Assembly (NCBI GenBank): GCA_963837335.1
Contig: CAWINS010000063.1
Span: forward strand, 1-64,000
DNA length: 64,000 nucleotides
From: RYN-230 sp963837335
GTDB taxonomy: Bacteria > Actinomycetota > Actinomycetes > Streptosporangiales > Streptosporangiaceae
Direction: 5' to 3'
Positions 36,021-44,613 of the stretch are shown piece after piece. The notes beneath the pieces are model-generated. The model did no database searches and was not told where the DNA came from. It saw only the letters and a list, made by a program, of their open reading frames with translations. Made by a program: the position numbers and the translations under genes. The number at the start of each line of letters is the position of its first letter. Within the stretch, counting starts at the first letter, position 1.

Positions 36021-36907
36021 GTAGCCCGCTGCGTCGCCCTTGAGGCCGCCGCGGTGATCGCGTCTATCTCGTCTTGGTCGAGTTGGAGCTCGGCCGCGGC
36101 GAGATTGTCTTCGAGGTGCGCGGAGGTTGCGGTGCCGGGGATGGGCAGTGTGACGGGAGAGACTGCGAGCAGCCAGGCGAGGGCGATCTGGTTGGTGTTT
36201 GCGCGGTGCCGGGACGCGGCGGCCGTGAGGACCTGCTGCTGGGTCGGGTCGTCCCAGGCGCGCAGGGGGCGGTAGGGGATGAATCCGATCTCGTGCGACT
36301 CGCACTCGGCGAGCATCTCGTGCCAGTTGCCGCTGGTGAGGTTGAGGCGGTTCTGCACGGTCGCGATGTCGGTGATGGCCCGGGCGACGGCGAGCTGTTC
36401 GGGTGTGACGTTGGAGACGCCGATGTGCCGGATCTTTCCCTCGCTTCGCAGGGCGTTGAGTGCGCCGATCGACTCTGCGAAGGGGACGGATGGGTCGGGA
36501 GTGTGGAGCTGGTAGAGATCGATGCGATCGAGCCGAAGCCGGCGCAGAGATGCCTCGCAGGCCGAGCGAAGGTGGTCGGGGCGGCCGTTGGGCGTCCAGC
36601 CGACCAGCTCTCCCGTGGCTGACTCGCCGCTGGGGCCGGTGCGTTCGTAGCCGCCTTTGGTCGCGATGAGGAGGCCGTCGTAGGGGAAGAGGGCTTCGGC
36701 GATGAGCTCCTCGGAAACGCCGGGGCCGTAGGCGTCTGCCGTGTCGATGAGCTGGACGCCCAGATCGACGGCCCGGCGTAGCAGCGCTCGCGCGGCAGCC
36801 CGGTCGCGGGGCGGGCCCCAGGTGCCTGGACCGGTGATTCGCATGGCCCCGAACCCGAGGCGGCGAACCTCGATGTCACCGCCGACGGCAAAGGTGGTGT
36901 TCGTCAT
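36008..36907 (-). CDS. Aldo/keto reductase
   Basis: 299 residues, intact. Catalytic tetrad: Asp and Tyr in LIDTADAYGPGVSE, Lys in LIATKGGYERT, His in LYQLHTPDPS. NADPH-binding C-terminal block IPGTATSAHLEDNL. Similar to bacterial AKR13-like oxidoreductases that reduce carbonyl compounds; substrate not known. Start ATG 36907, with GGGAAGAACG upstream. The 3' end overlaps the MFS gene by 13 nt, tail-to-tail. Confidence 0.85.
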   Translation of the reverse strand: MTNTTFAVGGDIEVRRLGFGAMRITGPGTWGPPRDRAAARALLRRAVDLGVQLIDTADAYGPGVSEELIAEALFPYDGLLIATKGGYERTGPSGESATGELVGWTPNGRPDHLRSACEASLRRLRLDRIDLYQLHTPDPSVPFAESIGALNALRSEGKIRHIGVSNVTPEQLAVARAITDIATVQNRLNLTSGNWHEMLAECESHEIGFIPYRPLRAWDDPTQQQVLTAAASRHRANTNQIALAWLLAVSPVTLPIPGTATSAHLEDNLAAAELQLDQDEIDAITAAASRATQRATQAA

Positions 36908-36941
36908 CGTTCTTCCCTCTATCCCGGGCTCGTCCGGCTCA

Positions 36942-37190
36942 TCACGCAGGTCGTTGCGGCAGGACCTCGACGAGCTGCGCGAGCGTCTCGGTGGCGGTGG
37001 CGAGCGCCTCGACTTGCTCGTCTGCGATCTCGGCAAGGTACCCGCCGAGAACAACGCGGAGCCTTCGGCGGTAATCCTCGAGCGCGACGTTCCCGCTTTC
37101 GGTCACGTTGACGAGGACGACGCGTCCGTCGCGGGACTGGCGTGTCCGCGTCACCAGCCCTTTCTCTTCGAGCTTGCAGCGCGCGCTTGG
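36942..37190 (-). pseudogene. MarR-family regulator C-terminal remnant
   Basis: The minus strand reads CKLEEKGLVTRTRQSRDGRV, then VLVNVTESGNVALEDYRRRL and ATETLAQLVEVLPQRPA. This is the wing and dimerisation helix of a MarR protein. The N-terminal helices and recognition helix are missing. It lies upstream of the aldo/keto reductase on the same strand, which it may once have controlled. Confidence 0.5.
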
Positions 37191-37306
37191 CTACCCGGTC
37201 CCGCCTATCCGGCCCCGATCTGCTCTGGAACCGCACGGCTTGGAGCCGCCCGGGCGAGCCCTCAACAAAACCTGGATCGCCGGGGATCGGTAACTGACCG
37301 CTGGGA

Positions 37307-37672
37307 TCAGTAACTGAAGGTGGTGGCGGCCTCGTCGCCGATCCACGCCCACAACGGGACTGTGCCCTGGAGTTCTGCGCCGCCGATGAGTGATTCCTGG
37401 CTGAGTTTCTTGGCGTTGAAGCAGATCGGGCAGACGTAGTACTGGCCGCCGGCGGCATCGTAGCGCTTCACCAGTTCAGCGAGCGGCGGGCAGCCCTCGC
37501 AGGCGACAGCGGTGGCGGTGCCGTCGGTAGCGAGCCGTACGGCTTCCTTAGCGAGGAACATGAGCGTCGGGCGGCCCGATTCCGCCGCGCCGACGGCGAC
37601 GAGGAATGCGACGGTGACCTGCTCGGGATCCTCGAGCCCGGTGGTCAAGCTGATGACAGCCTTGCCTGGCAT
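37307..37672 (-). CDS. DsrE/DsrF-like family protein
   Basis: 121 residues. VISLTTGLEDPEQVTVAFLV, then LMFLAKEAVRLATDG, ACEGCPPLAELVKRYDAAGG and YYVCPICFNAKKL. The fold is that of DsrE/TusD sulfur-relay proteins; cysteines in CEGC and VCPIC could carry persulfides, but the family also includes proteins without sulfur chemistry. It stands alone between the MarR remnant and the HD-LuxR gene, on the same strand as both. Confidence 0.75.
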   Translation of the reverse strand: MPGKAVISLTTGLEDPEQVTVAFLVAVGAAESGRPTLMFLAKEAVRLATDGTATAVACEGCPPLAELVKRYDAAGGQYYVCPICFNAKKLSQESLIGGAELQGTVPLWAWIGDEAATTFSY

Positions 37673-37759
37673 GGATGTGCCTCCTCATGCGTGGGCCCAG
37701 GTTGGCCCGGTAAGCAGCACGCTAGAGATGGCGGCGTGCGGAGTCGTCGGGGGTTCTCC

Positions 37760-39343
37760 CTACAAATCAGCAGGCTCAAGGCTGTCCAGCAGGCCGTGCT
37801 GCATGGCGAAGAGCGTGGCGGTCGAGCGGGTCGTGACACCGGTCTTGGTGTAGATCCGCTCGATGTGGGTCCCAGCAGTCTTGGCCGTGATGCCCAGGGC
37901 GTGGGCGACCTGCCGGGTGGATGCGCCCCGGGCGATCAGGGACAGGACCTCGATCTCGCGGGGGGTGAGCCCGGACGGCCCGGCCCGCCGCTTGGTCCGC
38001 TGCTGCCCGGTCGCGGTGAGCACGGCATCCACGGCATCGGCGGCCAGGCGGCCGGACCGCACTTCGCGCCGCAGTTGAACAGCGGCCTGCTTGGGGGAGA
38101 GGGCGGCCCGGTGCGGCCGGGGCTCAGTCATGGCCTGGCAGGCGTCGGCAGCGGCGAGGATGCGGCCGGTGGCCGGGATCGCGGCCCCGGACAGGCCACG
38201 GTGGTAGCCGGACCCGTCGAGGCGCTCGTTGGCCAGGGAGGCGATCGCGCCGATGCGGGCCAGGGCCGGCGGGCGGGCCAGGACCCGTGCGGTCCAGTAG
38301 GAGTGCAAGCGCATCCGCTCCGACTCGGCGCCGGTCAGCGGCCCGGGCTTGCTGAGGACCGAAGCCGGTACCCCGTGCATGCCGACGTCGTGGACCAGAG
38401 CGGCGCGTCGTAGGGTCACGATCTCCCGGTCAGGCAGTCCGCATAGCCGGGCCGCCTCGGCGGCCAGGCCGGCTACCCCACGGGAATGACCCGCCCGGAA
38501 CGGAGACCGCAGGTCGGTGAAGTCGGCCACGGCCTCCAGAGCCGTATCGAGTTCACGCTCGCTCAACTGGCGGCGCAGTCCCGGCTCGGCCTCCATCAGC
38601 GCCTCGAGTTCGGCCATGGCGTCCAGGTCGGCGAGGACCTCATGGGCTGCGCCGCAGAACAGGTCCACCAACTCGGGATCGAACTGCGTGCCCCGCCGGG
38701 CCCGGGCCACTTCGACGGCAGCTTCGGCGCCGCCCGCCCGCTGGAACACCTCGACGGTGTCGGCGAGGTGGAATAGCCGCACCGGACGCGCGATGTCCTC
38801 ACCCCCGACACCGTCGGGGACTCCCTTGGCATCCCAGCGCGTGAAGACCTGCCGGAGCGGGTCGCACACCTCGGCGGTAAGGCCGAACCGTCCGGCCATC
38901 TGAGTTGTGGTCAGGCAGTGCGACATCAGGCCCCGTTCCACCGCCCGGCCTCCGGTCAGGACCAGATTGGCAGCCAGGCGAAGCCGGTGCAGGAACGGGG
39001 TCCCGGCCCCGGCATGGCTGAGGGCCAGGCCCATCAAAGGCAGCCCAGCGAGATCGACGCGGTAGCTGTCGCTGCGGAACGCGATGTCGTCGCCGAACCA
39101 GGCGGCCACTTCCGCGGAGTCGGCCACGCAGCCGGACCAGGCCAGCACCATCACGTAGTACAGCGCCACCCGCGCCTCCGCCTTCAGGCCCAGTCGCTCC
39201 CCGAGTCGTACCGCAATCAGCCACGACCGCAGTACGTGCTCCATCGGCTGGCCCAGCCCCAGATCGGTCGCCAGTGAGAAGGCGGCCACCACCTCAGCCA
39301 GCCGGAGCCCCGAATCCTGATCACCCGCGTCCACACCAACCAT
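37760..39343 (-). CDS. HD-GYP-like phosphohydrolase fused to a LuxR helix-turn-helix
   Basis: 527 residues, intact. The N-terminal 290 residues are helical. An HD domain follows (HSRGVAGLAAEAARL, then LVHDVGMHGVPASVL with the HD pair) and LDGSGYHRGLSG, close to the HD-GYP signature but with His for Pro. The C-terminal LuxR HTH reads LTPREIEVLSLIARGASTRQ, then GITAKTAGTHIERIYTKTGV. HD-GYP domains hydrolyse cyclic di-GMP; whether this one does is open. The fusion suggests a transcription factor that responds to, or acts on, a nucleotide signal. Confidence 0.8.
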   Translation of the reverse strand: MVGVDAGDQDSGLRLAEVVAAFSLATDLGLGQPMEHVLRSWLIAVRLGERLGLKAEARVALYYVMVLAWSGCVADSAEVAAWFGDDIAFRSDSYRVDLAGLPLMGLALSHAGAGTPFLHRLRLAANLVLTGGRAVERGLMSHCLTTTQMAGRFGLTAEVCDPLRQVFTRWDAKGVPDGVGGEDIARPVRLFHLADTVEVFQRAGGAEAAVEVARARRGTQFDPELVDLFCGAAHEVLADLDAMAELEALMEAEPGLRRQLSERELDTALEAVADFTDLRSPFRAGHSRGVAGLAAEAARLCGLPDREIVTLRRAALVHDVGMHGVPASVLSKPGPLTGAESERMRLHSYWTARVLARPPALARIGAIASLANERLDGSGYHRGLSGAAIPATGRILAAADACQAMTEPRPHRAALSPKQAAVQLRREVRSGRLAADAVDAVLTATGQQRTKRRAGPSGLTPREIEVLSLIARGASTRQVAHALGITAKTAGTHIERIYTKTGVTTRSTATLFAMQHGLLDSLEPADL

Positions 39344-39448
39344 GCTAGGAGGAGAACGCCCAGGTTGGACTAGGCCACAGTGCGGGACCGCCCCGCCAGC
39401 GCCACAGCCAGGACGGTCATGGAGGTGCAGTTGATGGGCGGTGCGGGT

Positions 39449-40510
39449 TCAGCGCGGCAGCAGCGGTGCATGGTCAAGCTCTGGCAGCACATGCCGGGCG
39501 AACAGGTCGGCTTCGGCGGCGTGCGGGTAGCCGGACAGGATGAAAGCGTCCATGCCGAGGTCGCGTAGGCGTGGAGCTTGGCCAGCACCTGGTCGGGATC
39601 ACCGACGATGGCCGCGCCGCGCCAGAGCGGGCCCGGCCGATGCCGGTCCACAGGTTCGGTCTCGGCGTAGCCGTCGTCATCGGCGATGTCGCGGAGCTCG
39701 TTCTGCCGCTGGGTTCCCGCGGAGCTGGTGTCCAGGGACCGGCGGCGGATGGCGTCGCCGGCGGCGTCGTCGAGCCGGGAAACCAGGCGCTGCGGCGGCG
39801 GCGCGGGCCTCGGCCTCGGTGGCGCGGACGATGACGTGGGCGCGGTAGCCGAACCGCAGCGTGCGGCCGTAGCGGGCGGCGCGCGCTCGCATGTCCTCCA
39901 GGACGGTCCCGACTCCGGACAGCGTGTCGGGCCACATCAGGAACACGTCGGCGGCCTGGGCCGCGACCTCGCGGGCCGCCTCGGACAGGCCGCCGAAATA
40001 GAACGGCGGGCAGCCGCCGCGGACCGGCCGCAGGCGCGGCGGGTCGAGGGTGATGTCCATGAACTCGCCGTGGAAGTCGACGGGCCTGCCGTCGAGCAGG
40101 TCACGCAGGATGTGCATGACCTCCAGGGTGCGGCGGTACCGGGGCGCCGATGCCAGGCTCTGGCCGGGCAGGTCGGAGGAGATGATGTTGATCGTCAGCC
40201 GCCCGCCGAGCATCTGGTCGATCGTGGCGAGCTGCCGGGCGAGCTGCGGCGGCCACATCTCGCCCATCCGCACCGCGACCAGCAGCCGCATCCGGCGCAG
40301 CAGCGGGGCGATGCCGGCGGCGAACGCGATCGAGTCGATCCCCAGCGCATAGCCGGACGGCAGCAGCAGGTTGTCGTATCCGGCCTGCTCCGCGCCGAGC
40401 GCGATATCGCGGCAATGCTCCCAGCTCGACTGCAGCCTGCGGTCCGGCACGCCGAGGAACTCGTAGTCGTCGTCGCACAGCGCGGCAAACCAGGAGACCT
40501 CACAGCTCAT
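39449..40510 (-). CDS. LLM-class flavin-dependent monooxygenase, copy A (frameshifted)
   Basis: Alkanesulfonate monooxygenase (SsuD)-like TIM barrel. N-terminal SCEVSWFAALCDDDYEFLG, then YDNLLLPSGYALGIDSIAFA, RLTINIISSDLPGQSL and PPFYFGGLSEAAREVAAQAA, intact to about residue 235. The last third is broken by four indels, near 39795, 39665, 39620 and 39565. The paralogue at 48904-49965 is intact and shows each break to be a one-base change. It follows the amidohydrolase gene by 40 nt and is likely the last gene of the catabolic operon. Uses FMNH2 and O2. Confidence 0.8.
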
Positions 40511-40550
40511 GGAGCTAGTATGCCGGCCTACCCGGCGGCCTGGCCCCAGG

Positions 40551-41402
40551 CTATTCGCGGCCGAGCAGCCGGGCCGCGTTCCCGCCGGTGAGGGCGTCCA
40601 GCACGTGGTCGCGCAGGCCGCCGGCGCGCCATTGGGACAGCGCTTTGTCCATCGGGAACACGGGCCAGTCGGTGCCGTGCAGGACCTGCCGGCTCAGCAG
40701 GCTGTTCATGAACCGCTTCATGACCTCCCAGCCGGTGCCCGGCTCGCAGACATACCGGGGGGCCAGGCCGCCGAACTCGGCATAGACGTTGGGGTGCTTG
40801 CGCAGCACCGCCACCATTTCGGCCACCCAGGGCCAGCCCGCGTGACAGGCGATCAGCACCAGGCCCGGGAAGTCACAGGCGACCTGGTCCAGCTGGATGG
40901 GCTGGTCGTTGCGGATCGGGAAGCTGACGGTGTAGTTGATCCCGGTGTGCAGGGCCACGTGCAGGCCGAGTTCGTCAGCCTTGGCGTAGACCGGGTACAG
41001 CACCCGGTCGTCGATCGCCATGCCGAAGAACGAGGGCTGCAGGCTCAGCCCGGTCAGCCCCAGTTCTGCGACCCGGCGGACCTGGGCCAGCGCCCGCGGG
41101 ATCTTCACCGGGCTCATCGAGATGGTGCCGTATCCGGAAAACTTATCCGGGTGCTCGCTGACCAGCTTGCCGACGGCCTCGTTCAGCGCGTCGGCGTCAT
41201 CGCCGTACTCGTACTCCGCGTGGACCACCGCGTGCGTGGTGCCGCTGGCCTCCATGTCCGCGAGCAGGTCGGCCACGGTCCGGTGCCGGTTCGCGGACAG
41301 GTCGAGGACCTTGTCGTACTGGTCCAGGTAGTCAGCCGGGAGATCCTCCGCCGGGCGCAGCTCAAGCGGCAACCGGACCCTGAAATCGATGACGTGCGAC
41401 AC
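40551..41402 (-). CDS. Amidohydrolase 2 family protein (ACMSD-like)
   Basis: 283 residues, TIM-barrel metal-dependent hydrolase/decarboxylase. Early VIDFRVRLPLEL, a central GLTGLSLQPSFFGMAI, a His in VALHTGIN, LIACHAGWPWVAEMVAVLRK with a metal His, and LHGTDWPVFPMDKAL with the catalytic Asp. The usual N-terminal HxH is replaced by DFRVR, so metal binding may differ, as in ACMSD relatives with altered ligands. It may hydrolyse or decarboxylate a ring-cleavage product in this operon. Confidence 0.8.
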   Translation of the reverse strand: MSHVIDFRVRLPLELRPAEDLPADYLDQYDKVLDLSANRHRTVADLLADMEASGTTHAVVHAEYEYGDDADALNEAVGKLVSEHPDKFSGYGTISMSPVKIPRALAQVRRVAELGLTGLSLQPSFFGMAIDDRVLYPVYAKADELGLHVALHTGINYTVSFPIRNDQPIQLDQVACDFPGLVLIACHAGWPWVAEMVAVLRKHPNVYAEFGGLAPRYVCEPGTGWEVMKRFMNSLLSRQVLHGTDWPVFPMDKALSQWRAGGLRDHVLDALTGGNAARLLGRE

Positions 41403-41424
41403 CTGGCCTCCTCGCGGGATGTCT

Positions 41425-43029
41425 TCACCAGTTCAGCTCCGCGGACCGGTCCCATACCCGGCCGGGGTCGGCCGAACGGTCCAGGTTCTCCTTCTTGACC
41501 CGCATCGAGGGGGTCCGCTCAAAGTCTTCGGTGCGGTACTCGACGTACCGGGGCACCTTGTAACGGGCCAGCCGGCCGGCGCTGAAGGCGATCAGCTCGG
41601 CGGGCGGCAGCGACTGCGGACTCTGCCCGTCCCCCAGGAGAACGTGAACCTTGACCTCCTCGCCGAGCAGGTCGTCCGGTACCGGAACCGCGGCCACCTC
41701 GAGCACGGCGGGATGGGAGCGGAGCACGGTCTCGACCTCAGCGGCCGCGACGTTCTCGCCCGCCCGGCGGATCACGTCCTTGATCCGGCCCGCGAAGTAC
41801 AGGTAGCCCGCGCCGTCGCGGCGCCCCAGGTCACCGGTGTGCAGCCAGCCGCCGCGGAAGGTCTCGGCCGTCTCGGCTGGCTTGTTGAGGTAGCCGCGCA
41901 TCAGGCCGGGTGCCCGCACCACGATCTCACCGGGCTGCCCATCGGCGGCCTCGGTGCCGTCCGGGTTGAGGATCCGCACGTCCGCGCCCGGGCAGGGCAC
42001 GCCGATGGAGCCCGAGCCGATCATCCGCGCGGCCTCCCCGACCGGCGTTGAGACGATCACCCCGGTCTCGGTCAGGCCGTACGCTTCCACCCACGGCACG
42101 CCCCAGCGGTTGACGAGATCCTGGTGCAGCGGCGCGGGGATGCCCACCTGGATCGACAGCCGCACCTTGTGCTGCAGGTCGTCATCGCTGGCCGGGGCCT
42201 TCAGCAGCAGGCTGGCGGTCGAGGCGATCCCGAACAGCACCGTGACGTCCAGGTCGCGCACGACGCGCCAGTAGCGCGACACGCTGAACCGGCGCATGGC
42301 CACCATCGACGTCCCGGCGCGGAGCGCGAGAAGGAGCATCCACGGCGGGTCGTTATAGAAAAATTGGAGGCAGCAGATCATCCGGTCGGCGGCGGTGATG
42401 CTGTACAGCTCAGCCATCAGGTCGGCGAACCTGACCCAGTAGTCATGGCCGACCGCACAGCCCTTCGGCGGGCCGGTCGTCCCCGAGGTGTAGAAGATGT
42501 TGGTCAGGTCCCCGCGGGCCTCGTCCGGCCGCGCGGGCAGGCCGGGGCCGGTGTAGGCGCTGAGGCCACCAGGCTCGCCGTCCGCGGCCACGATGATTTC
42601 CGCCAGGCCGGGGCAGGCGGGCTGGAGCTCGGCGAACAACGCGGCGTACCCGCCGTCGACGACGGCGACCCGGGCCGACGAGTCGCGCAGCACGTGACCG
42701 GCGTCGTGGCTGCGGGCCGCCGGGTTGAGCGCGACCAGGATGCCGCGGCAGGCGGCCACGGCCAGCCAGGTCACCATGAACTCCGCGCGGTTCGGCATCA
42801 TGACCGCGACCCGGTCGCCAGGCGCGATCCGGGAGCTCAGATAGCCCGCGAACGACTCGACCTCAGCCCACAGCCGGGCCCGGCTGACGCTGACGCCGTC
42901 CTCGAAGATCAGCGCCGGGATCCCGGGATCGGCCTGGCACGCGTCGCGGACCAGTTCGACCAGGTCCCGGGCGGGCGGCCCGCTGCCCGGCATGGTGGCC
43001 GGGCGGCTATCGGGGATCGGGGACGTCAC
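41425..43029 (-). CDS. Acyl-CoA ligase (class I adenylate-forming enzyme)
   Basis: 534 residues. The ATP-binding P-loop motif YTSGTTGPPKGCAVGH, the A5 motif EAYGLTETG, the hinge/A8 region YLYFAGRIKDVIRRAGENVA, and the A10-type lysine in MRVKKENL are all present. It activates a carboxylic acid to the acyl-adenylate and then the CoA thioester. GTG 43029 is chosen because it overlaps the MBL stop by 4 nt (GTGA, 43026-43029). It probably primes the pathway substrate for the enoyl-CoA hydratase upstream. Confidence 0.9.
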   Translation of the reverse strand: MTSPIPDSRPATMPGSGPPARDLVELVRDACQADPGIPALIFEDGVSVSRARLWAEVESFAGYLSSRIAPGDRVAVMMPNRAEFMVTWLAVAACRGILVALNPAARSHDAGHVLRDSSARVAVVDGGYAALFAELQPACPGLAEIIVAADGEPGGLSAYTGPGLPARPDEARGDLTNIFYTSGTTGPPKGCAVGHDYWVRFADLMAELYSITAADRMICCLQFFYNDPPWMLLLALRAGTSMVAMRRFSVSRYWRVVRDLDVTVLFGIASTASLLLKAPASDDDLQHKVRLSIQVGIPAPLHQDLVNRWGVPWVEAYGLTETGVIVSTPVGEAARMIGSGSIGVPCPGADVRILNPDGTEAADGQPGEIVVRAPGLMRGYLNKPAETAETFRGGWLHTGDLGRRDGAGYLYFAGRIKDVIRRAGENVAAAEVETVLRSHPAVLEVAAVPVPDDLLGEEVKVHVLLGDGQSPQSLPPAELIAFSAGRLARYKVPRYVEYRTEDFERTPSMRVKKENLDRSADPGRVWDRSAELNW

Positions 43030-43796
43030 TCGTACCACTCCTGCGGTCCGAGCTTGACGTTGTCCTCCCAGTGCAGGTCGTGGGTCACGATCAGCCTGGC
43101 GTCATGCCGCCGCTGCATCTCCTCGATCTTCTCCCAGCTCTCGATGATCGCGTCTGGGCTCCACAGCAGGCCGGGCAGGCAGCGGGCCTGCATCTTCTCC
43201 TTGTCGTACACCGCGTCGCCCGCCAGGATGTAGGCCTGGCTGTCCAGGCGGACCAGCATCGACTGATGCCCCGGCGTGTGACCGGGCGTGGGAAAGATGA
43301 TCAGGCGGCCGTCGTTGAAGACGTCGTGCTCACCGCGCAGCTGCTTCCAGTTCCGGACCGGGTCGAAGTCCTGCCGGACGTAGACGTCGCGCTGGTAGAC
43401 CGGCGGCCAGTAGGCGAACCTGAGCTCCTCCTGCTGCACGTAGACGGTGGCATCCTGGACGAACTCCAGGCCGCCTGCGTGGTCATAGTGCAGGTGGGAC
43501 TGGACGACGTGGCCGATGCCCTCGGCGTCCACCCCGAGTGAGTCCAGCCGCGAGCGGACGTCGTCACCGCGGCTCATCACGATCTCGTACAAGTCGGCGG
43601 CGTCGCCCAGGCGGCTGCGCGGGTCGTCCAGCAGGCCCGGGTGCGCGCCGCTGTCGAACAGCACGTCACCGTCGGGATGCTGGATCAGGTAAAAGAAATA
43701 CGGCACGTGGATGGTCGAGCCGCAGTCCGGGTCGAAGGGGTCGAACACCGAGCGGAGCGTCTTCTCGCCGCCGCAATGGAAAGCGAACATCTTCAT
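43026..43796 (-). CDS. MBL-fold lactonase-like hydrolase (AHL lactonase family)
   Basis: 256 residues. Metal motif QSHLHYDHAGGLEF; other ligands in PTPGHTPGHQSML, AGDAVYD and IVTHDLHWED. Pattern and length match the AiiA/AttM N-acyl-homoserine-lactone lactonase family, which also includes other lactonases and lacks signal peptides. In this operon a catabolic lactone is at least as likely as quorum quenching. Overlaps the ligase start by 4 nt. Confidence 0.8.
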   Translation of the reverse strand: MKMFAFHCGGEKTLRSVFDPFDPDCGSTIHVPYFFYLIQHPDGDVLFDSGAHPGLLDDPRSRLGDAADLYEIVMSRGDDVRSRLDSLGVDAEGIGHVVQSHLHYDHAGGLEFVQDATVYVQQEELRFAYWPPVYQRDVYVRQDFDPVRNWKQLRGEHDVFNDGRLIIFPTPGHTPGHQSMLVRLDSQAYILAGDAVYDKEKMQARCLPGLLWSPDAIIESWEKIEEMQRRHDARLIVTHDLHWEDNVKLGPQEWYE

Positions 43797-43827
43797 GTCG
43801 TGTCCTCGGGGGCCGGCTCTGGATCGG

Positions 43828-44613
43828 TCAGGCGTCGCCTGCGGTGTCGTCGTGGTGGTAGCGGGGTTTGCGCTTCTCGGCGAAGGCGGTGAGGCCTTCG
43901 GCCTGGTCGGCGGTGGCGTCGACCCGGCTGTAGTACTCGTGCATCAGCCGGAAATGCTCGGGTGGTGACGCGGACAGGCCGCTGCGGACCAGTTCCTTCG
44001 TCATCCGCACCGCCATCGGCCCGTTGGCCGCGATGACCCGGGCGATCCGGTCGGCCTCAGCCTGCAGTTCGCCGGCCGGGACGACGCGGCTGACCAGGCC
44101 GATCCGCTCGGCCGTGACCGCGTCGATGAACTCGCCGGTCAGCAGCATCTCCATGGCGTGCGACAGCGAGATGATCCGCGGCAGCTGGTAGGCGCCGAAG
44201 CCGTGCAGCAGGTTCCACTTGACCTCGGGCGTGCCGAAGACGGCGTTCGGTGCGGCGATCCGGATGTCGCAGACCAGGGCGAGTTCGAGGCCGCCGGCCA
44301 GCGCGTAGCCGTTGATCGCCGCGATCAGGGGCTTGGACGGAGTCGCCCCGAAGTCCCAGCGGTCCGGCCGCCACGCGGTCCACTCGCTCAGGTCCCCAGC
44401 CCCGGTATGCATGATCTTCAGGTCAGCGCCGGCCGTGAACGCCTTCTCCCCGGCCCCGGTGACGATCCCGACCAGGATGTCCGGGTCCCGGTCGATCTGC
44501 CGGAAGGCCTCGGTGATCTCGGTGTAGGTCGCCGGGTCCAGGGCGTTGAGCACGTCCGGCCGGTTGATCGTGATCCTGGCGATGCCCTCGCGGGACTCGA
44601 AGATGATGGCCAT
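43828..44613 (-). CDS. Enoyl-CoA hydratase/isomerase family protein
   Basis: 261 residues, crotonase fold. NRPDVLNALDPATYTEI, the oxyanion-hole segment EKAFTAGADLKIM, and AINGYALAGGLELALVCDI, whose Gly pair completes the hole. The first catalytic Glu position lies in TPEVKWNLLHGFGA. It hydrates or isomerises an enoyl-CoA. It starts directly after the permease stop (44614) and precedes the lactonase by 31 nt. Confidence 0.9.
   Translation of the reverse strand: MAIIFESREGIARITINRPDVLNALDPATYTEITEAFRQIDRDPDILVGIVTGAGEKAFTAGADLKIMHTGAGDLSEWTAWRPDRWDFGATPSKPLIAAINGYALAGGLELALVCDIRIAAPNAVFGTPEVKWNLLHGFGAYQLPRIISLSHAMEMLLTGEFIDAVTAERIGLVSRVVPAGELQAEADRIARVIAANGPMAVRMTKELVRSGLSASPPEHFRLMHEYYSRVDATADQAEGLTAFAEKRKPRYHHDDTAGDA

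Noticed and set aside
43026..43796. Quorum-quenching AHL lactonase as a firm call
   Set aside because: The motif fits the AiiA/AttM family, but the operon context is catabolic and the family includes many other lactonases, so only the family is stated.
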